From Erysipelotrichaceae bacterium (GTDB lineage: Bacteria > Bacillota_I > Bacilli_A > Erysipelotrichales > Erysipelotrichaceae), in assembly GCA_030536265.1 (NCBI GenBank), contig JAUNQJ010000003.1, forward strand, positions 1 to 38,472: a stretch of 38,472 nt of DNA. Reading direction: 5' to 3'. Position 1 is the stretch's first letter. Each line of letters begins with the position of its first letter. Below, piece after piece: positions 7,067 to 14,802 of this stretch. The notes below the pieces were generated by a model that was not told the DNA's origin, made no database searches, and saw nothing but the letters and a program-made list of their open reading frames with translations. A program made the translations under genes and the position numbers.

Positions 7067-7638
7067 TAAGCAATACCAGCTAATCCTGCAAGAGCAAGAG
7101 CCATTAAGCCAGCAACAACTAAGGCGATTGGATTACCCTTCCAAGTAGGATTTGTATCAGCAGCATCTAGTCTTTCTCTAATGCAAGAGAAGATATATAG
7201 AACTAGCATAAAGCCAACTGGTACAGCGATTGAATTGACGATTGTTTGTATTAAGTTGTAACCTTCAGAAATATTATTTTGAGTTACATATAATACTGTA
7301 CAGTTTGTTGTAATTAAAGGAAGATAAACACCTAAAGATTTGTATAAACCAGGTGAGAACTTCTTTAAGAACATTTCAACAAATTGAACAAATGCAGCAA
7401 TAACAAGAATAAATGAAATTAATTGCATGTATTCAATACCAAATGGTACAAGAACTAAATAATATAAAGCATAAGTAATCATACTAGAAGCAAAGATTAC
7501 AAATATTACAGCAAGTCCCATACCAACTGCAGACTTAGAGTTTTTAGAAACACCTAAGAATGGACATACACCTAAGAATTTAGCAAGTACGATGTTATTA
7601 ATTAAAATAGCACCAATGATCATAGAGAATAGATTCAT
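7066..7638 (-). CDS. rnfA: Rnf complex subunit RnfA
   Basis: 190 residues, six predicted membrane helices, usual length. Contains the RnfA/NqrE signature LAKFLGVCPFLGVSK near residue 20 with the Cys that binds the intramembrane iron centre, and TTNCTVLYV near residue 112 with the second Cys. With RnfE it forms the membrane electron-transfer core that couples ferredoxin:NAD+ oxidoreduction to ion pumping. Good Shine-Dalgarno AAGGAGG overlapping the end of rnfE. Confidence 0.96.
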   Translation of the reverse strand: MNLFSMIIGAILINNIVLAKFLGVCPFLGVSKNSKSAVGMGLAVIFVIFASSMITYALYYLVLVPFGIEYMQLISFILVIAAFVQFVEMFLKKFSPGLYKSLGVYLPLITTNCTVLYVTQNNISEGYNLIQTIVNSIAVPVGFMLVLYIFSCIRERLDAADTNPTWKGNPIALVVAGLMALALAGLAGIA

Positions 7639-7639
7639 A

Positions 7640-8278
7640 TTACTTTACCTCCTTCTTACTTGAATTACTTCTCAATTTTGCAAATAGTGCAGCGAAGCAA
7701 GCAAACGCTAAGAATGCACCAACAGAAGTTGAGAAGAAAGAAATCTTATATGGTTCAAGAGCAGGAATAGCAATCTTGAAGATTTCTTGACTAGCATCAA
7801 ATGGATTATGGAATACAAGTCCCATAGTGCTTAAGAATTCTCTAACAATAGCAAGACCTACAATTGCGATTGTATAACCTAAGCCCATGCCTAAACCATC
7901 AATTGCAGAAGCAAGAATACCATTTTTGTTAGCGAATGCTTCAGCTCTTCCAAGAATGATACAGTTAACAACAATTAATGATAAGAATGCACCTAAAGAA
8001 ACATATAGTTCAGGCATAAATGCATGTACTAACATTTCAACAATTGTTACAAGAGAAGCGATGATAACAATGTATACTGGGATTCTTATTTCATCAGGAA
8101 TAATTTTTCTCATAGCTGAAATAATGCAGTTAGATAAAATTAATACGATGATTACACATAAGCTCATACCAATTGCAGAATCAATAGCACTTGATATAGC
8201 TAATGTAGAACACATACCTAGATATAAACCAAAGACAGGATTTTCTTTAATTAGACCGTTTTTAAAATTTTTCCACAT
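7640..8278 (-). CDS. rnfE: Rnf complex subunit RnfE
   Basis: 212 residues, homologous in fold to RnfA (inverted partner), with about six TM segments. Signatures: NPVFGLYLGMCSTLAIS (Cys near 23) and VNCIILGRAEAFA (Cys near 106), the paired Cys positions for the shared iron cofactor. The C-terminus is basic (KLRSNSSKKEVK). It has its own AGGAGG and sits between rnfG and rnfA in the canonical C-D-G-E-A-B order. Confidence 0.95.
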   Translation of the reverse strand: MWKNFKNGLIKENPVFGLYLGMCSTLAISSAIDSAIGMSLCVIIVLILSNCIISAMRKIIPDEIRIPVYIVIIASLVTIVEMLVHAFMPELYVSLGAFLSLIVVNCIILGRAEAFANKNGILASAIDGLGMGLGYTIAIVGLAIVREFLSTMGLVFHNPFDASQEIFKIAIPALEPYKISFFSTSVGAFLAFACFAALFAKLRSNSSKKEVK

Positions 8279-8291
8279 AATTATTTTCCTC

Positions 8292-8801
8292 CTATCCTAG
8301 TTCAGGGAATACAGCCTTAGCTGCAGCAATCATTCCCTGCATAGCTTTTGATGTTACTGTAGAACCAGAACGTAAATCAACATCTTGATCTAAAGTTTTA
8401 CCGATATATAAAGAGTTGATTGCATCGTCTTTGAAGTTCTCAGCACCAAAGCCGTTTGTTTCTTGTTGCTCAAGTGGTACAAGTTTTTGAATTGTTCCAT
8501 CATAATCGAAGCCAACAAGAATTGTAATACCAGAAGAAGAATAGCCCTTGCCCCAAAGTTTGAAAATGTAGCCTTGACCATCTGCTTCATAAATTCCAAG
8601 AATTGTAGATCCATCAACATACTTATCACCGACTGGTGTAAAGTCTGCACCTGGATACATTAATTCTAAGTTTGCCTTTTCAGCTTTAATAGCAGCTTCT
8701 TGAATTAGAGGCTCTGTAACAGAATTTACATAACCTAATACAAGTCCAGAAATTGCACTAACGATTCCTAGGAATAAAACTAATGTTAATATCTTTTTCA
8801 T
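8292..8801 (-). CDS. rnfG: Rnf complex subunit RnfG (covalent FMN)
   Basis: 169 residues. N-terminal TM (about 4-24), then an extracytoplasmic FMN-binding domain. The flavinylation motif SGSTVTS (145-151) marks Thr148 as the residue esterified to FMN by ApbE; ETNGFGAEN corresponds to the conserved ET-x-G-x-G region. The gene begins 1 nt after the rnfD stop, and its Shine-Dalgarno AAGGAG lies in the end of rnfD. No apbE is present in the window. Confidence 0.94.
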   Translation of the reverse strand: MKKILTLVLFLGIVSAISGLVLGYVNSVTEPLIQEAAIKAEKANLELMYPGADFTPVGDKYVDGSTILGIYEADGQGYIFKLWGKGYSSSGITILVGFDYDGTIQKLVPLEQQETNGFGAENFKDDAINSLYIGKTLDQDVDLRSGSTVTSKAMQGMIAAAKAVFPELG

Positions 8802-8802
8802 A

Positions 8803-10266
8803 TTAGTTAGCTCCTTCTAGTGCTCTTCTAGCTGCAGCGATTGCTGAATAGCTTGAGAAAGTTGCACTTGCATATGTATCAACTTCATCATCTAAGCCTT
8901 TACCAACGAATTGAGCTAAGAAGCCTTCGTCGTAAATCTTATCACCGATACCTTCTGTATCTTTAAACTTAGTGATTTCCATAGATTTAATTACACCGTC
9001 TTCAACAACGATATTAAATCTATTCTTACCACCTTCGTAGTTGAATCCTTTAGCAACAACATCATATGTATTACCATCAACAGATTTAACTTCTGAATTA
9101 GTGTAAGAATCATCTAAACCAGGAATACCTTCAGTTGTAATCTTGATTGTTTCTCCACGTTTATCAGCATCAAATTCAGGTAATGCATAAATTGATTTAT
9201 AAGAATTCTTTGTTAAACCTGTTCCGCATAATGCGATAGCAGCAACAAGTACTACTAGATATGCAGGAATAACAATGTTGAATTTCTTAGCGTTGTCTAA
9301 TTGGTTACCATCAGTAATCTTTTCGATTACACAAGTTAACATATTAGCAATTAAGATTGAGAATACAACACCTTCTGGTAATGAAGCAAATAATCTAATT
9401 AATACAGTTAAAATAGCAGCAACACCAGCGAAGATAATTCTTCCTACTCTAGTGTTAGGATTAGTAACTGGATCAGTTAGCATAAATACTGCACCAAATA
9501 AAATACCACCAGTTGAAATAAATGCTAGAGAATAAGCAATTCCTATACCATTTAATACACCAATTAATGTTGTACCAACAAAGATAACTCCTACATATAC
9601 TGCTGGAACTCTCCAGTCAATTACTTTAGTAATTGCTAGATAAATTGCTACAGCAATTAATAATATAGTAGAAGTTTCGCCAATTGCTCCTTCGTATAGA
9701 CCAAAGAATAAATTCTTTAATCCACCGAAGTCTTCTAGATAAACAGCAAAATCTGCTTGTTTAATTAACCAACCAGCAGAAGCAAATGTATTAGCTGGAG
9801 TAGCTCCAGATAAAACATCAGTAATCTTATTAGCAGCAAATGATGTTCCTAAGATTGCTCTACCAACACCAGCTGGGTTGAAAATGTTTTGACCAAAACC
9901 ACCGAATACTAATTTACCAAAGAAGATAGCAATAATAGTAGCGATAGCAATTGCATATGGATGAGTATCATAAGTAACTGTTAAAACAAGGATAATAGCA
10001 GTAACCCAACCAAATGAGTTCATTAAATAATCTAAAATATTTTTTTCTTTCGTTGCAAGTGCCCAGATAGTTTCTGTAGCAAATGCAGCAACAACTGCAA
10101 CAACCATTAAGATAATAGCATTAATTAAATAAGCTTTACCTAATGTGAATGCATGATATAAACCAAATGCATAAACTACTAGTAGACCAATAGTTAAGCG
10201 AAGCATTATCTTTTGAGTAGACATTGAATCACGAGCATTTGGATTTGCACGATATTTAATTTCCAT
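8803..10266 (-). CDS. rnfD: RnfD with an extra C-terminal RnfG-like FMN-binding domain
   Basis: 487 residues against about 310-350 for ordinary RnfD. Residues 1-330 are a normal multi-TM RnfD/NqrB-type subunit with the flavinylation motif SGATP (153-157, Thr156). After an additional TM (about 331-348) comes an outward-facing domain (about 360-487) that ends DTEGIGDKI...YASATFSSYSAIAAARRAL, the pattern of FMN_bind domains: KDTEGIGDK matches the ET-x-G-x-G region, and SATFSS (467-472, Thr469) the flavin acceptor. The complex would therefore hold two RnfG-like domains in addition to RnfD's own flavin. The reading frame is open throughout. SD AGGAGG precedes the ATG. Confidence 0.93.
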   Translation of the reverse strand: MEIKYRANPNARDSMSTQKIMLRLTIGLLVVYAFGLYHAFTLGKAYLINAIILMVVAVVAAFATETIWALATKEKNILDYLMNSFGWVTAIILVLTVTYDTHPYAIAIATIIAIFFGKLVFGGFGQNIFNPAGVGRAILGTSFAANKITDVLSGATPANTFASAGWLIKQADFAVYLEDFGGLKNLFFGLYEGAIGETSTILLIAVAIYLAITKVIDWRVPAVYVGVIFVGTTLIGVLNGIGIAYSLAFISTGGILFGAVFMLTDPVTNPNTRVGRIIFAGVAAILTVLIRLFASLPEGVVFSILIANMLTCVIEKITDGNQLDNAKKFNIVIPAYLVVLVAAIALCGTGLTKNSYKSIYALPEFDADKRGETIKITTEGIPGLDDSYTNSEVKSVDGNTYDVVAKGFNYEGGKNRFNIVVEDGVIKSMEITKFKDTEGIGDKIYDEGFLAQFVGKGLDDEVDTYASATFSSYSAIAAARRALEGAN

Positions 10267-10278
10267 ACTTCTTCCCTC

Positions 10279-11547
10279 CTATTTTCCTACTAATTTTTTA
10301 GCTCTTCTTACGTTTTCTGTAACATCGATCTTACTTGGACAAACATAAGAACACATACCACACTCAACGCAAGTGTTAGCTTTTAATTTAACTAAACGAT
10401 CTTTATCTTTAGCTTTATAAGCAGTAACAATGTTTACTGGTTGTAAGCCTGATGGACAATGTTCTGAACATGTTCCACATCTTAAACACTTAATTGGATT
10501 AATTTCTTCATATTTATTAACAAGTACACAATTTGTAGTTGGTGTTGTAGAAACTTCATCCTTAGTGACTGACATACCCATCATTGGGCCACCAGCAACT
10601 AACACTATTTGTTCTTCAATATAACCGCCACATGCAATTACTAAATCGTGGAATGATGTACCAATACGACATCTAACATTGTGTTGTTTTTCAATTCCAT
10701 TACCTGATACAGTAACGATTTTTTGATAAATTGGAGAACCTTCTTTAGCACTTCTTGCAAGTTCAATTAAAGTAGTAACGTTAGAAACAATTGCACCAAC
10801 TTCAATTGGAAGTTTGTCATATTCTTTCTTTAATACTTCTCTTACTAAAGTTCTTTCCCAACCCATTGGATATACATCAGGTACAGGTCTAACTTCAACA
10901 AATTGATTACCTTCAAATAATGCTTTTAGTTTTCCAATTAATTCTTTCTTGTATTCTTTAATACATACATAAGCTTTGTGTGCACCAGAAGCTTGAAGAG
11001 CAAACTTAACACCTTGTTTTAAATAATCTAAGTTCTCCTCGATTGTTCTAGCGTCAGCAGTGATATATGGTTCACATTCAACTGCATTGACAATTAATGT
11101 TTCGCATTTATCAGTACTATATTTGATATATGCAGGGAAACCAGCACCACCTTGTCCTAGTAGTCCGATTTCTTTCATGTAGTCTACGATTTCTTCTTTA
11201 GAAGCATCTTCGTTTAAGAATTTGCCTGCAGCTTTTGTATCTTTGTGATCGTTTTCGATTACAACATGATCAGCTGGTCTTAAACTACATGTTTGTTTTT
11301 TCTCGATTGCCTTTACTGTTCCAGACACTGAAGAAAAAATTGGAACATAGAAATGATCATCTCTTTTACCAATGATGTCTCCGATTTTAACTTTATCTCC
11401 CTCTTTTACTAAAGGAGTGATAACAGCAGCACCGTTAACCAAAGGAATAGAAACTATATCAGCATCAAGATCTAAAATATCGTTATGAGCTGTTAAGTCT
11501 TTATGACCTTCAATATGTTTCCTCATTTCGCCTATTAAAAATGACAT
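10279..11547 (-). CDS. rnfC: Rnf complex subunit RnfC
   Basis: 422 residues. Peripheral NADH-side subunit. The Gly-rich nucleotide/flavin motif GLLGQGGAGFPAYIKY is followed by the second signature AVECEPYITAD, and near the C-terminus are two [4Fe-4S] motifs, CLRCGTCSEHCP and CVECGMCSYVCP. I choose ATG at 11547: AGGAGG ends 7 nt before it, while the in-frame TTG two codons upstream leaves only 1 nt spacing. First gene of the rnf operon, following the pgi terminator. Confidence 0.95.
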   Translation of the reverse strand: MSFLIGEMRKHIEGHKDLTAHNDILDLDADIVSIPLVNGAAVITPLVKEGDKVKIGDIIGKRDDHFYVPIFSSVSGTVKAIEKKQTCSLRPADHVVIENDHKDTKAAGKFLNEDASKEEIVDYMKEIGLLGQGGAGFPAYIKYSTDKCETLIVNAVECEPYITADARTIEENLDYLKQGVKFALQASGAHKAYVCIKEYKKELIGKLKALFEGNQFVEVRPVPDVYPMGWERTLVREVLKKEYDKLPIEVGAIVSNVTTLIELARSAKEGSPIYQKIVTVSGNGIEKQHNVRCRIGTSFHDLVIACGGYIEEQIVLVAGGPMMGMSVTKDEVSTTPTTNCVLVNKYEEINPIKCLRCGTCSEHCPSGLQPVNIVTAYKAKDKDRLVKLKANTCVECGMCSYVCPSKIDVTENVRRAKKLVGK

Positions 11548-11603
11548 AAGCAATCCTCCTTACCTGTTTTATTTTACTATATAATTAATCTATTTTTATA
11601 TAA

Positions 11604-11624
11604 AAAGCCTTCTTAGAAGGCTTT
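11604..11624 (-). terminator. Terminator of the S1-pgi transcript
   Basis: Perfect 9-bp stem AAAGCCTTC / GAAGGCTTT with a 3-nt loop, followed on the minus strand by TTTTTAT, starting 4 nt after the pgi stop. It separates pgi from the rnf operon; the rnf promoter must lie in 11548-11600, where a TATAGT-like -10 is visible but no convincing -35. Confidence 0.85.
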
Positions 11625-11627
11625 ATA

Positions 11628-12902
11628 CTATTCTTTTCCTAATAATTTAAACATCTTTTTCTTATATACTTCAACGCCTGGTTGATTAAATGGATTAACA
11701 CCAGCTAAATAGCAAGTCATTCCACAAGCTCTCATAAAGAAATAAATCATGTAACCAAAGCTATAAGCCGAATTGTCTTTTAAATGGATCTCAATATTAG
11801 GAACATTTCCATCATCCGCATGAGCTGATAATGTGCCTTGTTGAGCCATTTTATTTACCCAAGATACGTTTTTGCCAGTTAGATAGTTCATGTTATCTAA
11901 ATTCTCATCATCATCAGGGAATACGATATCATTAGGCATCTCATCTATTAATAGTAGAGTTTCATATAATACTTTTCTACCATCTTGAACAAATTGTCCT
12001 AGAGAATGTAAATCAGTTGAGAAACAAGCAGATGTAGGAAGAATTCCGTTTCCACCCTTTCCTTCAGATTCGCCAAATAATTGTTTCCACCATTCAGCAA
12101 TCATTGTTAATTGAAGTTCATAAGTTACAAACATTTCTGCAGTATAGCCTTGTTTATCTAATATTCTTCTAGCTACTGCGTATTTGTATGCATCGTTTTC
12201 TTCAATAGATTCTATTGAATATGCATTCATTGCATCTAAAGAACCTTTCATCAATTCTTTAATATCAACGCCAGCTAAAGCTAATGGCAATAATCCTACA
12301 GCAGTAAATACAGAAAATCTTCCACCAACGTCATCAGGAACAACGAATTCTTCATATCCTTTTTTATCAGCTAATGATTTTAAGGTTCCCTTATGAGCAT
12401 CAGTGGTAGCAATAATTCTCCATTTTGCTTCTTCTTCGCCATACTTCTTTTCAATAAATTGTTTAAAGATTCTAAACGCTACAGAAGTTTCAGTAGTAGT
12501 ACCAGATTTAGAGATAACATTAAGAATAACGTTTTTGTTTTCAATATGTTTTAATACTTGAGAAATGTAATTGTTTGAGAAAGTGTTTCCAACAAAAATC
12601 ACTTCAGGTCCATCGGTTGGATATAAGCCTCTAATCATTTCAAGAGCTGCTCTAGCTCCTAAATATGATCCACCAATTCCACAAACTAATAGGCAATCAT
12701 ATTTTCCTTTAAGCTTTTCTTTAAGTTTCAAGATACGATCAAATTCTTCCTTATCATAGTTAACAGGCCACTTAACCCAGCCAACAAAGTCGTTACCAGC
12801 TCCTGTTTTATCTTCTAACCATCTATGTGCTTCAGATACTTTAGTTTGATAAGTACTTAAATCTTCTTTTAGTTTTGCATTAGTTAAATCTAGTTTTAGC
12901 AT
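11628..12902 (-). CDS. pgi: Glucose-6-phosphate isomerase
   Basis: 424 residues, the short Firmicute type. Interconverts glucose-6-P and fructose-6-P in glycolysis. Visible: VCGIGGSYLGARAA (about 75-88), NVISKSGTTTETSVAFR (about 136-152, phosphate-binding Ser-Gly-Thr), GGRFSVFTAVGLLPLA (about 194-209), and near the C-terminus GVEVYKKKMFKLLG with the catalytic Lys region. It overlaps the upstream S1-domain gene by 7 nt and has SD AAAGGAGA. The same pairing (yugI near pgi) occurs in Bacillus subtilis. Confidence 0.97.
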   Translation of the reverse strand: MLKLDLTNAKLKEDLSTYQTKVSEAHRWLEDKTGAGNDFVGWVKWPVNYDKEEFDRILKLKEKLKGKYDCLLVCGIGGSYLGARAALEMIRGLYPTDGPEVIFVGNTFSNNYISQVLKHIENKNVILNVISKSGTTTETSVAFRIFKQFIEKKYGEEEAKWRIIATTDAHKGTLKSLADKKGYEEFVVPDDVGGRFSVFTAVGLLPLALAGVDIKELMKGSLDAMNAYSIESIEENDAYKYAVARRILDKQGYTAEMFVTYELQLTMIAEWWKQLFGESEGKGGNGILPTSACFSTDLHSLGQFVQDGRKVLYETLLLIDEMPNDIVFPDDDENLDNMNYLTGKNVSWVNKMAQQGTLSAHADDGNVPNIEIHLKDNSAYSFGYMIYFFMRACGMTCYLAGVNPFNQPGVEVYKKKMFKLLGKE

Positions 12903-13261
12903 TCTTCTTTCTCCTTTATCCAGTTAGGCATCTCTTCGTTTATAGAACCAAATCCTTTGACATTTTCAGGCATACCTTCAAATTTTACTCGTTTAATATG
13001 TCTTCTAGTATTTTCGCTTAGTGCTTTAAACGAAAGCCTAAGTTGTTTGTGTTCTTTATCAATATCGATGACTTTAAGCATACAATACTCCCCAACATTA
13101 ACAAAATGACCAACGTCTCTTACAAAACCATTAGACAATTCTGATATATGTATTAATCCGGAAACGTCATTATCAAATTCTACGAAAGCACCATATGGCT
13201 TAATGCCACTAATTCTTCCATATACCGTCATTCCTACTTTATAATCATCAATTTTGCTCAC
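12896..13261 (-). CDS. S1-domain RNA-binding protein (YugI/CvfD/GSP13-like)
   Basis: 121 residues if the second of two tandem GTG codons is used. Residues about 8-75 form one S1 RNA-binding domain (VGMTVYGRISGIKPYGAFVE, then SGLIHISELSN, and LRLSFK); the tail is short and charged. Such single-S1 proteins bind ribosomes or mRNA and act as regulators in Bacilli. There is no Shine-Dalgarno. The TATAAT at 13273-13268 ends 6 nt before the GTG at 13261, so I favour this start and a leaderless transcript. Alternative: GTG at 13264 (one residue longer). Confidence 0.85.
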   Translation of the reverse strand: MSKIDDYKVGMTVYGRISGIKPYGAFVEFDNDVSGLIHISELSNGFVRDVGHFVNVGEYCMLKVIDIDKEHKQLRLSFKALSENTRRHIKRVKFEGMPENVKGFGSINEEMPNWIKEKEEC

Positions 13262-13267
13262 CACTCT

Positions 13268-13273
13268 ATTATA
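13268..13273 (-). promoter_or_regulatory. -10 element TATAAT for leaderless S1-domain gene
   Basis: Perfect consensus -10 on the minus strand. Counting standard spacing puts +1 at 13261, the second GTG. No ribosome-binding sequence can fit between this -10 and the start codon. Confidence 0.6.
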
Positions 13274-13293
13274 CTAGAAATCATAAAAAGTAT

Positions 13294-13299
13294 TATAAT
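13294..13299 (+). promoter_or_regulatory. -10 element TATAAT for nfu
   Basis: Consensus hexamer on the plus strand, 27 nt before the ATG of nfu, leaving a leader with a weak AAGG ribosome-binding site. It is divergent from the S1-gene promoter, with the two -10 elements about 20 bp apart. Confidence 0.5.
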
Positions 13300-13326
13300 A
13301 ATGAATGTTAAATAAGGTATATATGT

Positions 13327-13578
13327 ATGGAAAAACAAGAGAAAATAAATTTAATATTAAAATCTATAGAAAAAGTAAGACCATACCTACAAAGAGATGG
13401 CGGTGACGTTGAATTTGTAGAGCTTACTGATGACAATATTGTTTATGTAAAAGTATATGGTGCATGTGTTGGATGCCTAATGCTTGACCAAACACTTAAA
13501 GATGGAGTTATGTCTATCATCATGGACGAAGTTCCAGAAATTGCTGATGTTAGACTTGCAGAAATTGAACCAAAATAA
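13327..13578 (+). CDS. NifU C-terminal-domain Fe-S scaffold/carrier protein (Nfu)
   Basis: 83 residues, a complete stand-alone Nfu domain. It has VRPYLQRDGGDVEFVEL and the cluster-binding Cys pair in VKVYGACVGCLML (C-x2-C). It carries [4Fe-4S] or [2Fe-2S] clusters to apoproteins, likely relevant to the Fe-S rich Rnf complex nearby, although it has its own promoter. One of only a few plus-strand genes here. Confidence 0.93.
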   Translation: MEKQEKINLILKSIEKVRPYLQRDGGDVEFVELTDDNIVYVKVYGACVGCLMLDQTLKDGVMSIIMDEVPEIADVRLAEIEPK

Positions 13579-13606
13579 AAATATGACCGATGTCATATTT
13601 TTATTT
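13573..13606. terminator. Bidirectional terminator between nfu and the AI-2E family gene
   Basis: Perfect 15-bp stem (13573-13587 / 13592-13606) with a CGAT loop. A/T-rich arms give U-runs in both directions. It overlaps the stop codons of both convergent genes. Confidence 0.9.
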
Positions 13607-14752
13607 GTCTTTTGCTTTAGCTGTTTTTTTATAATTAGGATCTAATCTTTTATACACTTCTTCTTTTACCAAATAATATACTACAGAGAAGATTGGAACA
13701 CCTAATAACATTCCGAAGAATCCAAAATATCCTCCACCTACTAAAATTGCAAACATAATCCAAAGAGAAGATAAGCCAACAGAATCACCAAGAATTCTTG
13801 GACCAATAATGTTTCCATCAACCTGTTGAAGAACTAATATCATAATAATAAATATTAATGCTTCAAATGGATCAACCATTAGTAGAATTAACGCAGAAGG
13901 AATAGCGCCAATGAATGGACCAAAGAATGGAATAATATTTGTGATTCCTACAACAACGGAAATTAACATAGCAAAATCTAATCCAAGGATTGACATTGTT
14001 ATAAAACAAATAACTCCAATAATTAATGAATCTAATAATTTTCCTTCGAAGAACTTATAGAATTTAGTTAATGCTACATTATATACAACAGTCATTTTTA
14101 CATATGTATCATTTGATACAAAAGCTTTAAAGAATTTTCTAAAAGCATCTACAATTTTTTCTCTATCAATTAACATATATAAAGCAACAATAAAGCCGAT
14201 TACAAAGTTAAGTACTCCGCTTACTGTATCAATTGTTGCGTTTACAATATTAGGAATAGAAGTCTTTAACGCAGTCCAAATACTATTAACTAGTGTATTT
14301 GAATAATCATACATGATTTGTACAATTTCTTTTGGAAGATTAGAAGATAATTCTACTTTATGAATCCATTCCTTAGGATTAGCAGTAAACTTAACTACAA
14401 TTTTTGATAGTTTAGAAACGCTTTCTGCAAGTTGAGGAGATACAATCAATACCACAACAACCACAATTATTACTAATAATAGAATTGATAATAAACTTGA
14501 AATAAATCTCTTTAATTTAAAAGCCATGCTGTTTGGTAGTTTCTTCTCTAAGAAATCAGCAAACTTAGACATAATAAATGCAAAAGCAGCGCCCCAAATA
14601 AATGGAGATAAAATATCAATTAAATCTTTTATAAAGTTAACTAACGATCCTATATTAAATAGAATAAAAGCGCCAGCAACAACAATAATTCCGCTTAATG
14701 AATATACTATTATTTTTTTCTTGTTTTTTTCATCTAATATAATCTTTTTCAT
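13601..14752 (-). CDS. AI-2E/PerM-family membrane transporter
   Basis: 383 residues, about seven to eight TM segments: two at the N-terminus (about 13-60), one near 82-105, then after a long extracellular segment a cluster from about 180 on. Family hallmarks are NIIPFFGPFIGAIPSALI near 268-285 and the DGNIIGPRILGDSVGLS segment near 312-330. Family members include Na+/H+ antiporters and the AI-2 exporter TqsA; substrate cannot be told from sequence. No Shine-Dalgarno: a TATACT -10 lies exactly 6 nt before the ATG. Basic cytoplasmic tail. Confidence 0.9.
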   Translation of the reverse strand: MKKIILDEKNKKKIIVYSLSGIIVVAGAFILFNIGSLVNFIKDLIDILSPFIWGAAFAFIMSKFADFLEKKLPNSMAFKLKRFISSLLSILLLVIIVVVVVLIVSPQLAESVSKLSKIVVKFTANPKEWIHKVELSSNLPKEIVQIMYDYSNTLVNSIWTALKTSIPNIVNATIDTVSGVLNFVIGFIVALYMLIDREKIVDAFRKFFKAFVSNDTYVKMTVVYNVALTKFYKFFEGKLLDSLIIGVICFITMSILGLDFAMLISVVVGITNIIPFFGPFIGAIPSALILLMVDPFEALIFIIMILVLQQVDGNIIGPRILGDSVGLSSLWIMFAILVGGGYFGFFGMLLGVPIFSVVYYLVKEEVYKRLDPNYKKTAKAKDK

Positions 14753-14758
14753 ACTTAT

Positions 14759-14764
14759 AGTATA
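14759..14764 (-). promoter_or_regulatory. -10 element TATACT, leaderless start of the AI-2E family gene
   Basis: TATACT on the minus strand followed by ATAAGT and the ATG at 14752, so +1 falls on the start codon. It lies just past the ileS terminator. Confidence 0.5.
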
Positions 14765-14772
14765 TCAAAAGA

Positions 14773-14795
14773 AAAGCGGTTATATTAACCGCTTT
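14773..14795 (-). terminator. Terminator of ileS
   Basis: Perfect 10-bp stem AAAGCGGTTA / TAACCGCTTT with a 3-nt loop, followed by TTTTCTTTT on the minus strand (first T inside the arm), 7 nt after the ileS stop. Confidence 0.88.
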
Positions 14796-14802
14796 ACTTA
14801 AA

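Noticed and set aside
11548-11553. TTG start two codons upstream of the rnfC ATG
   Set aside because: AGGAGG would be only 1 nt from TTG but is 7 nt from ATG 11547, and RnfC proteins begin near MSFLIG-like sequence; the ATG is used.
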